NCBI RefSeq assembly: GCF_023159225.1
Contig: NC_063166.1
Coordinates: 79,633,785-79,697,784, forward strand
Origin: Perognathus longimembris pacificus
Taxonomy: Eukaryota; Chordata; Mammalia; Rodentia; Heteromyidae
DNA length: 64,000 bases
Direction: 5' to 3'
Part shown: in pieces, positions 1-9,910 of the stretch
How the letters are laid out: each line of letters opens with the position of its first letter
How positions within the stretch are numbered: position 1 is the first letter of the stretch
Notes under the pieces: model-generated
The model's input: only the letters and a program-made list of their open reading frames with translations
Told to the model about the DNA's origin: nothing
Database searches by the model: none
Translations under genes and position numbers: made by a program

Positions 1-3000
1 CTTTCTACTTAACTAAGATCTTTAGGGGGGAAAAAAAGTTTCCAACAATCTTGGATCAAAGTTCTGGGGGCCCTATGGTAATGATTTTTTGGAAGGGTAT
101 AAAAGTCAAGTAAGGCTGGGGGGGGAGGGGGGCGTGTATCAAGGTTCTAGAAGGTTCCCGTTTGCCTCTACTGTCTTCCAAGCAAATCTACAAACTCCAT
201 GAGGGCAGGAGTTGTTCCCCACCCCCCTCTTCCAGGCACCCTGGAACAAAGCCCCACACACCCGGGGAGAGAAAAGAAGGGGAAGAAAAGATGGTTGTAG
301 AGTGACAATGAAGCTCTGGCCCGCAGTGAGGCTTTTAAACATGTTTGGGTGTTGTGACTGCTCCAGGATTTGCTCCACAACTCCAAACAAAATTCAACCC
401 TTAAGCATGGTTTCTTCATATTGGAAACAAGGAAAACAACCCCATCACCGACTACAGCAAAACCACAGCCAGCAACAGCCCCCAGGTCCCGGGACTGGGG
501 TGGGGGCAAAGTTACTCCAACTAAATAAACCAAAACACCAGCTACTCCAGCTGTGAGAATTAACTCCAAAGTACTTGGAGATGGAGTAGAGATCTAATGT
601 TTCCACAGAATTCTTCCAATGAACTGCTCAACACTATCTTGCCACAAGAGGAAAAACAGTTACTTTTGAACAAACCTAGCAACCACATACCCAATACCCA
701 TAGACCTTTGGTAGTTGAAATCACCGAGTGCTACAATGTTCAAAGGACTTCCTGGCTTCAAAGTTACCCAGCGCAAACTCTTATTAAGACTTCAAGGATC
801 ATCTCCCCTTCCCAAAATGGTTCTCCAGCCCCCTCACCCCACCCCCACCTACCAGAAGCTTCCACAGCAAAGTACCATCTACCTGGCCCAGTGGAGTGTG
901 GGTGCCCTTTCCACAGTGAATTAATGCATCTCCCCAGCAATTTGTCTTGAATGAATTTTAAAAAAAGGGAAATTGGGAAAATTGGAAACTGGGACAATTT
1001 ATGCCTGAAACGTTAACTAGTATAGGCAAGCACTTCCGACTAGATACCAGTAAGAGAGTTTAGTAGAAACCTGAACATCCATCCTAATCGTAGGAATCTA
1101 TTTTTAGCACAATGGGCATTTGAAACTGTTTTTGAGAAAAATACTAATTTCGATTTGGGTATTAATCTCCCAGACCACCTGAAATGTTTTTCCTTTCCAT
1201 CTCATTATGGCGCTCATCTCATTTTCACACAACCAAAGACATAGGCATAAACCTTTCGTCCCGAAAGGCGTGGCAAAACACAACTAGTCCGATCCCCACG
1301 TTTAGAGCTATTCCGATCATCGATATTGAAAGCCGATCCAATGCCAACACCCCAAAGGTACGGGCGAAACGTCGGGCTCTTCGGGGAGAAGCACCTCCGG
1401 TCCCCGAGCTGCGGTTGAGGGCGCCCTACTGGCGAGCCCCGGGACGGAGGCCGGGGACGATCCCCAAGAATCAAGTCAAAATTCAAAAGGAGCGTCTTGG
1501 GGGTGGGGTGCGGCGGGCGGGTGCTAGGTCCAGCCGGCCCCGCTCTCCAGGTGCGGCGGGCGGGCGGGCGGGCGTCCGGCGCCTCCGGGGGGCGCCCGCG
1601 CGCAACTCCGCTGGACCGCGGTGCGCCCAACCCCGGGATCCATGGGCAACTCCCCTCCCAAATCGCGGTGGGCGCTGAGCGCCCGGCCCGGCCCCGGGGC
1701 CCCGGCTAGGCGAAGGCCAACTCCAGCCGGGTGGATGTCGGAAGTGCTCACCCACGAGTTCCCCTACGAGGGCCAAGCTCGGTGCCCCATCTCACTCGCG
1801 TGCGCCCACCCAAAATGAAGCGGGAAGAGAGGTCAGCGCAGGACCAGGGGAGGGGTCAGGGCACGAGCTCGCTCCTCCTCTCCGGAGGAAGCCGGCGGGC
1901 CGAGGGTTAACCCTTTTGTTCCAGGTGGCCTCCACGATTCCCCCAGGCCCCCAACCCAGGCACAAAGAGCGCCCAGCCAGCGGCGGGGACCGAACACGCC
2001 CTGCCCTGACCGTGCGATGCCCCCTCAAAAAAAAAAAAAAAAAGGGGGGGGGGAAGCCCATCCCAAAGCCACCCCCCTCGGGCCAGGGCGGAACGGCTCC
2101 TTTGCCCCGGATAAACTTTCTCGAAGTGTGCGAATGAAGATTGCATTCAACTACGGCCAATTGGGAGAACGACATCGCCCTCCTCGAGAGCCAAAGGGGA
2201 GCCACTGTTTCTCCCCGGGAAAGTGGGGCGTCCCGGGTGGCCACGCTGCGCCCTCCACGGCGGGGGAATTAGGGAGCAAAGCTGCGAGGGGAGGCGGAGA
2301 AAAAAAAAAAGCGCGCCCTCCCCCCCCCCAACGCAGACGCTCAGAATTGATCAGGCGACGATTTGGCGGGCAGGGAGGGGAGCGAGCCACGGGCTCGCCG
2401 GAGCCCTCCCGGGCGAGGGGGGCGGCGGGGCGGGAGCGCGGCCCCCGGGACCCCGCGGCGTCGGGGGGTCCCGAACTTCTGGGGCCCGCGGAAGCGTGCG
2501 CCGGGTCAGCCCCGGGAGCTCGCCCCGGCCGCGACCGCGCAGCCCCGGCCCGACCTCTCCCCTTTCACCTCCGGGGCGCGCGGTGGGAGCCTCCGGGCAG
2601 GGACCCCCCGAAAAGCCCGGCGAGGCCAGCCCGGCGAGCGCGCGCCCCGCGGGGAGGCGGCGCGCGCGCCACCCCGGGCCCCCGGAGCCCGCACCCCGGG
2701 GCGGGCCGCGGTTATTTTTAGGAAGTCGGAAATCAAAGATGGCTGGAGGTCAGGCCCCGAAAGGTTAGGGCGAAGATCGGCAGGCGGCATAACCGGGGGC
2801 GGGGGGGGGGGGAGAGGAGAAAGCCAAAGGGGGAGGGAGAAGGGGAGGCGAGCCAAAAGGGCAAGGCGAGCCCCCCCCACCGGTGCCCTCGGGGGGCCGC
2901 AGCCCCGCAGCGCGGGTGGCCGCGCGCTCGGAGCCCCTGGGGGTGGGGAGGGATCGCGCCCCCTCCCCCACCGGGCCTGGGAGGGGCGAGGGCAGCCGAT

Positions 3001-3434
3001 CGCCCCGGGGGGGGCCCCAGGACGCGCCCCTCCTCCAGCCTCCCACAAAGCCCCCAAGGGTGGTGGGAGAGGGTGGGGACCTGGGGGGGGGTCGCTTTCT
3101 TTAAAAAGCGGCGCCAGGGCGGGAGGGGGACCCTCGGGGGGTGCGGGCGAGGAGTGGAACCAATTAAGGGGGCGAGGAGCCCGAGGGAAGCGAGGGCGAG
3201 CGAGTGGGGGGGAAACTTACACAGGCGGGAAGAGAGAACGTGGAAAGCCGGCCCGGGCCGGGGGTGGGGAGCGGGGAAGCCAGGCTGCCAGCGCTCTCCC
3301 CCGGCACGGAGCCCCCCCCCCCCCGGCCTCGGTTCCCCCATCTGCGCGGCGAAGCCGGACCCTCGAGGGTCCCCGTGCGCCTGGCGCCCCCCGCGGGGGT
3401 CTCGGGCGGGCGCGCGCCCCCCAGCTCCACTCAC
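1..3434 (-). other. SALL4: SALL4 intron 1, 5' part
   Basis: This follows the splice donor at 3434 on the minus strand, and no SALL4 exon 2 coding sequence is seen here, so the intron runs past the left edge. About 1340-3434 is CpG-rich. About 1-1340 is ordinary-composition, SINE-free sequence with no convincing open frame. Confidence 0.85.
2027..2053 (+). repeat. A17-G10 tract in intron 1
   Basis: Seventeen A run directly into ten G. A near-identical A16-G10 tract lies at 3930-3955 on the other side of exon 1. Confidence 0.85.
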
Positions 3435-3552
3435 CCGGCTCCCCGGCCGCCGGGGCCGCCTCCGCGAGCTCCGGGGCCGGCCGCGGCGGCTGCTCGTCCC
3501 GGTCCTCCTCGGAGTTGATGTGCTGGGGCTTCGCCTGCTTGCGCCTCGACAT
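3435..3552 (-). CDS. SALL4: SALL4 first coding exon (N-terminus of Sal-like zinc-finger transcription factor 4), partial
   Basis: The minus strand reads ATG at 3552-3550 and encodes 39 codons plus one base. It starts MSRRKQAKPQHINSEED, then an acidic, Pro/Ala/Glu-rich stretch ending AAGEP. The first 12 residues are the SALL-family N-terminal motif known to recruit the NuRD co-repressor. The following INSEED and the Ala-rich tail match SALL4 rather than SALL1, 2 or 3. The exon ends at 3435 with G|GTGAGT (donor GT at 3434-3433), a perfect consensus that splits a Gly codon, as I remember for the human gene. The peptide is about four residues shorter than human because a Gln/Pro-rich segment is contracted. 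SALL4 is a nuclear C2H2 zinc-finger regulator of pluripotency, germ cells and limb or heart development; the zinc fingers lie in later exons outside the window, to the left. The start is fixed by the family N-terminus and by an A at -3. The identification is very secure. Confidence 0.95.
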
Positions 3553-3560
3553 GGTGCGCG

Positions 3561-3563
3561 CAT
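3561..3563 (-). other. Out-of-frame upstream ATG 11 nt before SALL4 start
   Basis: The minus-strand ATG at 3563 is not in frame with the SALL4 ATG and overlaps the coding exon. Its context is weak (C at -3, C at +4), while the SALL4 ATG has A at -3, so leaky scanning is expected. Confidence 0.6.
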
Positions 3564-3625
3564 CGGGGGGCCGGAGCGCCGGGGAAACTCGCCCTCTCCG
3601 CCACCAATTCCCGGAGTCGGGAAAT

Positions 3626-3652
3626 TTACCCCCCTTCGGCCGGAACGCGCAT
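3626..3652 (-). other. Possible 8-codon upstream ORF in SALL4 5' UTR
   Basis: The minus strand has ATG at 3652-3650, then seven sense codons and TAA ending at 3626. It is a uORF only if transcription starts upstream of 3652, which is unknown. Confidence 0.35.
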
Positions 3653-3711
3653 GTCCCGGTAATTATTATTATCAATAATGCATTGCGATTTATCATGAGC
3701 CCTGACAGCTG

Positions 3712-3716
3712 ATTGG
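3712..3716 (-). promoter_or_regulatory. CCAAT box (NF-Y), proximal
   Basis: Minus strand reads GGCCAATCAGC, the preferred NF-Y flank, about 160 bases upstream of the SALL4 ATG. It abuts CTGTCA, a TGIF/MEIS-type core. Confidence 0.65.
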
Positions 3717-3776
3717 CCTGGGTCCAAGACCTCAGAGATCATTTGAATAAGCCCTCATTGATCAGGGAGGGGCGAG

Positions 3777-3795
3777 GCATGCTGGGCCTTGTAGT
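3777..3795 (+). promoter_or_regulatory. ZNF143/THAP11-type promoter element
   Basis: GCATGCTGGGCCTTGTAGT matches the long ZNF143 (STAF) consensus GCATnCTGGGAnTTGTAGT at nearly all fixed positions. It lies about 225 bp upstream of the ATG and between the two CCAAT boxes, a usual place for this constitutive promoter element. Confidence 0.75.
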
Positions 3796-3850
3796 CCGGC
3801 CCTCCACGCGACAAAGGCGTGTTCCGCGGCCCATTAGCATCCGAGCGCAG

Positions 3851-3855
3851 ATTGG
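3851..3855 (-). promoter_or_regulatory. CCAAT box, distal
   Basis: Minus strand reads CGCAGCCAATCTG, about 300 bases upstream of the ATG. It is the second NF-Y-type site of the promoter. Confidence 0.5.
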
Positions 3856-3929
3856 CTGCGGCGCAGGCCAAATCCCGGGCGGGAGGGCGGGGGGGGGGGG
3901 AGGAGGGGGGAAAGGCGGTGTTGCTTACC

Positions 3930-3955
3930 AAAAAAAAAAAAAAAAGGGGGGGGGG
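3930..3955 (+). repeat. A16-G10 tract upstream of SALL4
   Basis: Sixteen A run directly into ten G, the same strand and design as the tract at 2027-2053. Confidence 0.85.
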
Positions 3956-4299
3956 AAATGGGGGTGTGGGGGCGACCTCCAAAGTGAGGGAGTGCGCAGC
4001 GCCCATGGCTGGTGGGGATCGCGAGGCCAACGCAGGCGGCAGCTGAGCGCGCGCGGCTCCCGCGGTGGGAGAGCGGCGGCTTGGGGGGGGGAGGGTGGGG
4101 GGGCAGGAGGGGGGGTTGTTTTGTTTTGAACTTCTAAAACAACAAACACAAGCTGAGAGAGGGAAATCTCTCCTCTCGGGATGGGAACGTTCCCCCCCCC
4201 CCGCCCCCCGTGCCATTCCACGCGAGCGACCCGGGAAGATGGCGAGCGGAAGATCCCGCCCGCCCCACCAACCCAATTTCACCTCGGTGCGAAAGGCTG

Positions 4300-5620
4300 G
4301 GAGCCCCAGCCCTCACCCCCCCACCCCCCACCCCACCCCACCCCCAAAGCCTTGAGACCTGCGAGAGTGAGTTTGTCTTTACAATGCGAACTTTGATTTT
4401 TTTCTCTTTACACTTGGAAATAACTGGCTACTAGAGTAAACATGGAGACGCAGATTCCAAGGGAAGGTAGTCAGAGATAATATCAAAACACCAGGCGGTT
4501 CCACTCCCCACCCCCACCTCCCCCCCCCCCAGGCTGGAAGCACCACACACGACTTTATTACTCCAGTGTTGCACTCTCTCTGCGCTGTCAAAGGAACCAA
4601 GTGTTGCCCTGCATGGCTGACATGGGGTGTTTGTTTGTTTGTTTTGCAACTTAAGACTTTATTACAGAAGAGATATTTAGTTCAAAATAATCCTATTATC
4701 CTGATAGGAAGAGGGTAGGAAATCCATGTATGTGTGTTTCGATAATCTCTTACGGTCATACCAGCTATATGTATTTAATTAAGCTAACTACCTTGCATAA
4801 AGTAAATGCTCAATAAACCTTGACCGTTTCCCGGCTTTCTGAGTCTTTGCTTGGCCTTTCCAAGGGTCTGGGCCTTCCCCCCCCCACACACACACACATT
4901 TCCCTTCATTGCAAGGGACTGTGCAAATCGAAATCCTTCCTCCACATTTCCCTTCATTGCAAGGGACTGTGCAAATCGAAATCCTTCCTCCACACTCTTC
5001 GCTTTGCCTGTTCTTGGTTACTCGTTCCCTGAGTCCCTGGCTTGTCAGAGTTGCCTGAGAGCTCATCAGGAAGGAAAAGCAAAATTGGATGCTCAGCCCC
5101 TTACCGTGTTCACCTGGGGTGTTTGGACAGCCCACAGGAGAAAAATAAAGCAGCTTTCTCATGTTTGGGATATTGATAGCTAACAAGAAATCCTTCTTGG
5201 AGAAAGGTTGACTTCTGGGCCTTTGAACCACTGCTTGCAAATCTTTTGTGCATGTTGTCGAAAGCAAATAAGATAGACCCTAGGCTCAAGGGTGGAATGG
5301 TAAGGGAAGAGTTTCATAATGCATAGAAGCAGTTTAGAACCCTGAGACTGAATTAAAAAGCCAATTAACCCCTGCCTGAACTGACTGATCGCAACATTCC
5401 AACACCTTTTCTGTATAAGGGGTTTCTCCCGTAAATCTCAATGCCTATACACTAGGTTTTACCACGCAGAACATTCTAGCTGCCTAAGGAAAACTTCACT
5501 TAATAAAATTGCTATATCTACTTACTTTGATAGGTGGGGGTTAAAAACCTTTTAGCCATTTCTGCCCTGAGAACAAGGTGCGACCCACTGTATCACTTGA
5601 ATCTCCAAGTGATAATCATT
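4300..5620. other. Unique upstream sequence, no gene seen
   Basis: The CpG density falls after about 4300. The segment holds (CACCCC)-rich and (GTTT)n patches and a 48-bp tandem duplication, but no SINE and no credible open frame. Confidence 0.6.
4895..4990 (+). repeat. 48-bp perfect tandem duplication
   Basis: 4895-4942 is repeated at 4943-4990 with no mismatch. Each copy carries GTGCAAAT, one base from the POU octamer. A short (CA)n run precedes it. Confidence 0.9.
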
Positions 5621-5700
5621 TCTGGGAGGCCTAGGAGGGGTGGGGAGGATCTTGAGTCGAAGCCAACCTGGGCTAGATAGCAAGGTCCTGTCTGAAATAG
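5621..5700 (+). mobile_element. B1 SINE (ordinary type), truncated
   Basis: The element runs from a B1-like GGGAGGC block through GCCAACCTGGGCTAGATAGC to GTCCTGTCTG, the classical 7SL-derived B1 3' half, without the Geo-like tail. Confidence 0.75.
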
Positions 5701-5817
5701 CAAAATGAATGAATAAATGCTTGGATGAGCCCTGGGTAAGGAAGCACTGCAGACCACAGAAAGTACGTGGTCCTGGTTTTGTCCTCGGGAGATTGCTCAG
5801 TGGCTTTCTTCATTTTG

Positions 5818-6081
5818 TTTTTTTGTTTTTAATTATTTTGGTTTATTTTAGCCTAGGATTTCTTTTTTTTTTTTTTTTTTTTTTTTTGGCCAGTCCTGGG
5901 CCTTGGACTCGGGGCCTTGAGCACTGTCCCTGGCTTCCTTTTTGCTCAAGGCTAGCACTCTACCACTTGAGCCACAGCACCACTTCTGGCCATTTTCTGT
6001 ATATGTGGTGCTGGGGAATCGAACCCAGGGCCTCATGTATAGGAAGCAGGCACTCTTGCCACTAGGCCATATCCTCAGCCC
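5818..6081 (-). mobile_element. IDL-Geo-type dimeric SINE with long T-rich tail and target-site duplication
   Basis: On the minus strand the left unit is ID-like (CCTAGTGGCAAGAGTGC, then GGTTCGATTCCCCAGCACC as a B box). The right unit has GTGGCTCAAGTGG and ends GGACTGGCC before the tail. It is flanked by a perfect 15-bp duplication, 5803-5817 and 6082-6096, proving retrotransposition. I identify the family from memory of IDL-Geo in Geomyoidea. Confidence 0.85.
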
Positions 6082-6401
6082 GCTTTCTTCATTTTGAAAC
6101 GAAGGAAACTGAGTCGAGGCACAAAGGGCCTGCATTAGGAAGTGGCTGGGCCCAGGAGGAGTTCCAACCCTCACTCCAAGGTTTCTTTATCATATTTCAA
6201 CAACACCTGTCATCCCGCCTAACAGAATACAGACAGAGATCGCCACGTGAGAAACGCTGGGGGAGAGTAAGCCAATGTGCACTCAAAACTGCCCTGGAAA
6301 GAAGTGTAGGAATCTGGAATCAGGCCCTCAGATCTGGAGAGGTTTCCCTCAACTGCAAACCTCTTGTGGATGTCGTTTCAAAACACCGGAAGAGGACAGC
6401 A

Positions 6402-6455
6402 GCTGGGTGTGGCCATGCACGCCTGTAATCCCCAGCAATCTGGAGTCCGCGCTGG
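6402..6455 (+). mobile_element. B1-like head fragment
   Basis: GCTGGGTGTGGCCATGCACG followed by CCTGTAATCC is a 7SL-derived head; the rest is missing. Confidence 0.5.
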
Positions 6456-6604
6456 TATTCTAGAGGCAGGTCCCAAAGAAAAGTTCTTACCTCCCGATTT
6501 CTAGCCAGTAGATCTGGGTGGGGGCCAGAATTAGGGGGGAAAATGTGCTCAGAGTACAGGATGATGCTAAACCTTTGGAAAGGTAATTAATGTCTTTTTC
6601 TTTT

Positions 6605-6790
6605 CTTGCCAGTCCTGGGGCTTGAACTCAAGGCTTGAGCACTGCCCTGGCTTCTTTTTGCTAAGGCTAGCACTCTACCACTTGAGCCACAGCGCCACTT
6701 CCGGCTTATGTATGGGTGCTGAGGAATGGAACCCAGGGGCTTCATGTACACGAGGCGAGCACTCTACCACTAGGCCATATTCCAGCCCAG
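6605..6790 (-). mobile_element. IDL-Geo-type SINE
   Basis: A minus-strand copy with both units, with small deletions in the linker and the ID unit. Confidence 0.8.
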
Positions 6791-7284
6791 TGATGGCTCT
6801 TTCTAGATGAACAGGTTTGAAAACGTTGCCTGTGTGCTGGTGAGGGCCAGGCAGCCTGGGCTTTGGAGGATTTCCACGGAGGCCCTGCGGGGAGGTGTAT
6901 AGTAAGATCGAGGGCAGCCCCACCCCACAGAAGAGCCCTTGTCTTGAAAAAAAAAAAAAACACCAAAGAGCTGTGTAATTTCCAGGTAGGGACAGGAGGG
7001 GGGAAATACAGAGAAGAAAAAGATGACCTTGACCCAGACACACTGCTTGTATACGCAGACCCTGAGTTATGGAATTGTAGTCTCTTTGTACAACTATTTA
7101 TTAATCATCATTTTTTAGAGAAAATAAAGATCTTTAAGATACTGGCGGGGGGGGGCGAAGAAACAAGCAAACAAACAAAACCCAGTGTTATCTATGCTTG
7201 CTCTGAGCAGGGGTTTTCAGAGAAATGTATAGCTTTTAGCCAGCTGGGAACACTGGCTTCAGTGTTCTTGAAGAGGTATGGTGA

Positions 7285-7512
7285 ACCAGGCACTGGTGCT
7301 CACACCTGTAATCCCGGCTTGTTGGGAGGCTGAGGGCTAAGGATGGTGTTGAAAGGCAGCCGGGGCTGGAAAGTCTGTGAGACTCTCATCTCCAATGACC
7401 CACCCAAGGGCCCGAAGTGGAGCTGTGGCTCAAGCGGTAGAGCACCAGCCTCGAGTAAAAGAGCGTGGGACAGCGCCCCGGCCCTGAGTTCAAGCCCCAG
7501 GACTGGCAAAAG
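7285..7512 (+). mobile_element. B1-Geo-type SINE (7SL-like head plus Geo-like 3' unit)
   Basis: The head reads GGTGCTCACACCTGTAATCC and GGGAGGCTGAG, a B1/7SL Pol III promoter. It continues into a linker (GAGACTCTCATCTCCAATGA) and then the right unit also found in IDL-Geo (GTGGCTCAAGCGGTAGAGCA ... GAGTTCAAGCCCCAGGACTGG). It is followed by a degenerate CA-rich tail to about 7565. This type is the commonest SINE in the window. Confidence 0.8.
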
Positions 7513-8094
7513 AAGACTGTACTGGTGTGCTCACACACGTGTGCACGCATTCACACACACACACGAGATCTGCAGTGTGTTCATCCCATGTCTTAGATGG
7601 GAAAACTGGATTTCTTCGCGCACTGACCTGGGACGCCGGGCGACGGGTTCAAGTGGGAAGGCTGAGCTCTAGCTCCGCTCCTTCTGCACCAAACCATCAT
7701 CCCCCTTCCCCCCCCTTCTCCCTCCGGGATCTGGAGCCGTCCCCCCCCCCCTTCTCCCGGCCTGGTCCCTTTCAGATGGCCCTCATCAATTCAGGTGCCC
7801 ATTTATTGATGCGGGGCTTCGAGAAGCTGCTTCTTTCCTGTCTGTCACACTGTGCTGTGACGCACAACCCGGGATGCGTTTCTTGCTAGACGGGTCCCTG
7901 CCTGTGAGCGTTCCCTGGAGATCTTCACATGGGATTTCTAGAAGGGGTTCGTATTGTAAGTGGAGGGGCACGAGTATTTGTCTACTGCCTGTCACTTTGG
8001 GATGTGTGTGAGCCAATACTAGGACTTGAACCCAGGTTGATCTGGAGGGCTCTGAATAGAATACAAAGCAATGAGGCATTGAGGATGTAAAATA

Positions 8095-8365
8095 ATACAG
8101 AGAAAACAATGCAGCCATTCCTCAAGATTAAAAACAGAATCACCGTGTCACCTAATGTCCCCGTACATGCCGGAAGGAACGGACCGTGGGGCCTCGAGAG
8201 CATTTCTGTGCCTCTTCATCGTCGCTGAGTGATTCACAATGCATCAAAGCTGCCGGCGACCCCAGGGTCCCTCAGGTGAATGAGAAGAACACGTGCAGCG
8301 GAATAGTACTCAGCCCTTATAAAGGAAGGATTTGAGACTGTTGCGCAATAGGAACTGAATACTGA
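8095..8365 (+). mobile_element. LINE-1 3'-end remnant, left part
   Basis: CAATGCAGCCATTCCTCAAG, followed by an A-rich string and later GGAATAGTACTCAGCCC, is the recognisable, degenerate 3' end of an old L1. It continues after the SINE at 8534. Confidence 0.65.
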
Positions 8366-8533
8366 GGGCTGGGAAGGTGGCCCGGCGGTAGAGCACTCGC
8401 CTAGCCCGCAGGAAGCCCTGGGTTCCACTCCGCGGCACCACAGACACAGAGAAAGCTGGAAGTGGCAGAGCACTGGCCCAGAGCAACAGACGCTTGGGAC
8501 AGTGCCCAGGCCCTGAGTTCAAGCCCCAGGACA
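8366..8533 (+). mobile_element. IDL-Geo-type SINE inserted in the L1 remnant
   Basis: A plus-strand copy with diverged ID unit (TGGGTTCCACTCCGCGGC) and right unit ending CCCCAGGACA. It separates the two L1 pieces. Confidence 0.75.
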
Positions 8534-8700
8534 GAATGAATCTTGATACTATGCTAAGTGAAATAAGCCACACAAAAGGGACACGTGCACCGCGGCTGCG
8601 CGTGTGGCGAACCTGGACAGGGACGTTCGTAACGGGGAGGAAGGGGAGCTGTTTACGGTCACTGTGGAATCTGGACGCGTGACCAGCCGCTCACTCGGAC
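8534..8700 (+). mobile_element. LINE-1 3'-end remnant, right part
   Basis: GAATGAATCTTGATACTATG then CTAAGTGAAATAAGCCACAC continue the L1 3' end broken at 8365. Confidence 0.65.
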
Positions 8701-8744
8701 AGCCCCATTGCATTGTGGGGCAGTCCTGAAGCCCGCACGCCGAG

Positions 8745-9130
8745 GGACGGGTGTGGTGGCGTCCGCCTCTATCCCGGCTCGAGGAAGCCCAGCTTGGGCC
8801 ACGCCGGGAGGCCTCGGGTCCGAAGAAATCAATTTTTAAAAAAAGCACAGAGCCTGGAGGGGCGGCTCCCCAGCGCGTGCGGGGTTCTGTGGCTCACCCA
8901 CTCGCGGAAGCAGTTGCCCCAACCGCATCCGAGAGCCAGGGCCGGCGGCGCACGCTGCAATCCCAGCCGCGCGGGAGACCGAGACCTAGAGGACCAGGTT
9001 CAAGGCCAGCCAGGGCAGGAAAGTTGATAAAACGCCATTTCCGAAAAAAAGGAAACAGTTAAAAAAAAAAAAAAACAATGCAGGCTGGAGGCTCGGCCCA
9101 GGGGGTAGAGCACCAGGCTCACCCGAAGCT
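8745..9130 (+). mobile_element. Cluster of diverged B1 and ID-like fragments
   Basis: B1-like pieces lie at about 8745-8830 and 8934-9060 (GGCGCACGCTGCAATCCCAG; then an A-rich end). A tRNA-like fragment lies at 9083-9130 (CTCGGCCCAGGGGGTAGAGC). All are degenerate and CpG-rich. Confidence 0.5.
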
Positions 9131-9550
9131 ATAGAAAGGGGGAGGGGTTGGGGGGGGAGGGGGGAGGGGGAGGGGGCCGTGGGGCCTTTCCACCCATCCC
9201 ATCTCCGCCCGCCTCTGCAGGCGCCCACTTCCCCGCGTGCTCCGGCCCGCGCCCCTCTGTGGAGCCAGGGATCCACGCTAGCACACTGGCTCCTCGCGGG
9301 GACCCCCCCCCCCGCCACTCCTGACCCGCGGGTCAGCCCATCCCTCCCAAGCTGCTATTGAACCAACGCCCACCGCCGCCAATCAGCGGTGCCCTGTGAA
9401 AGAGTCCCGTGAAGTTGTGACAGCCGGAATCTGTGTGTGCACGCGTGTGAGTGTGTGTGCGCGCGCGTGTGAGTGTGTGTGTGTGCTGGTGCCGGGCTTG
9501 AGCTCAGGGCATTTCCACTCAGGGCTGAAGCTCTCACTTGCTTTTTTATT

Positions 9551-9738
9551 TTTTGCCAGTCCTGGGGCTCGAACTCAGGGCCTGAGCACTGTCCCTGAGC
9601 TTCTTTTGCTCAAGGCTAGCGCTCTGCCACGTGAGCCACGGCGCCACTTCTGGCTTTTTCTGTGTATGTGAATTCGAACCCAGGACTTCATGAAGAGCTA
9701 GACAAGCACTCTCCCACAAGCCACATTCCCTGCCCCTT
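9551..9738 (-). mobile_element. IDL-Geo-type SINE
   Basis: A minus-strand copy next to a (GT)n tract at about 9440-9485 at its 3' side. The linker is shortened. Confidence 0.8.
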
Positions 9739-9910
9739 GAGCTTTGTCCTTCACTTAGCCGATATCCTCAGAGCCGGGACTCCGCCCCTAGAGCCACAGT
9801 TCCCCTGTCCATGGCTTTGTGTGCTGGAGATGGCTTTGAACCCTGGGCCTCTGAATCTAGTCCCCCCCCCCCGCCTCCATGGCAGTAGCTGGGGTGACAG
9901 GCGTGAGGCG
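9738..9910 (-). mobile_element. B1-Geo-type SINE, strongly diverged
   Basis: GAGCCACAGTTCC, TTTGAACCCTGGGCCTC and GGGGTGACAGGCGTGAG give the order Geo-like unit then B1 head on the minus strand. Confidence 0.55.

Larger units (their letters stand above)
3553..3870 (-). promoter_or_regulatory. SALL4: SALL4 core promoter and 5' UTR (transcription start not resolved)
   Basis: Upstream of the ATG on the minus strand there is an AT-rich block (about 3660-3698, including a GATAAAT TATA-like string at 3688-3694). A CCAAT box lies at 3712-3716, a ZNF143-type site at 3777-3795 and a second CCAAT box at 3851-3855. Spacing would allow a start near 3650-3660, giving a 5' UTR of about 100 nt; this is inference. 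Confidence 0.6.
1340..4300. promoter_or_regulatory. CpG island over SALL4 promoter, exon 1 and intron 1
   Basis: CpG dinucleotides and GC content rise sharply near 1340 and stay high, with dips near 2000-2300, to about 4300. The densest part is about 2340-3620. The island extends about 2 kb into intron 1, which is typical of developmental transcription-factor genes that carry bivalent chromatin in stem cells. No SINE interrupts it. The boundaries are by eye. Confidence 0.85.

Noticed and set aside
2733..3563. 276-codon minus-strand frame starting at the upstream ATG
   Set aside because: It is the out-of-frame reading of SALL4 exon 1 running on into the intron. Only the ATG itself matters, as a possible uORF start.
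3671..3692. Composite SOX-OCT element in the SALL4 AT block
   Set aside because: ATGCATTG and ATCAATA are only partial matches; spacing and sequence do not fit the canonical composite.
2363..3712. 449-codon plus-strand frame across the SALL4 promoter and exon
   Set aside because: Extreme Gly/Arg/Pro/Ala composition, antisense to SALL4 in a CpG island where stop codons are rare. No domain or splice logic.
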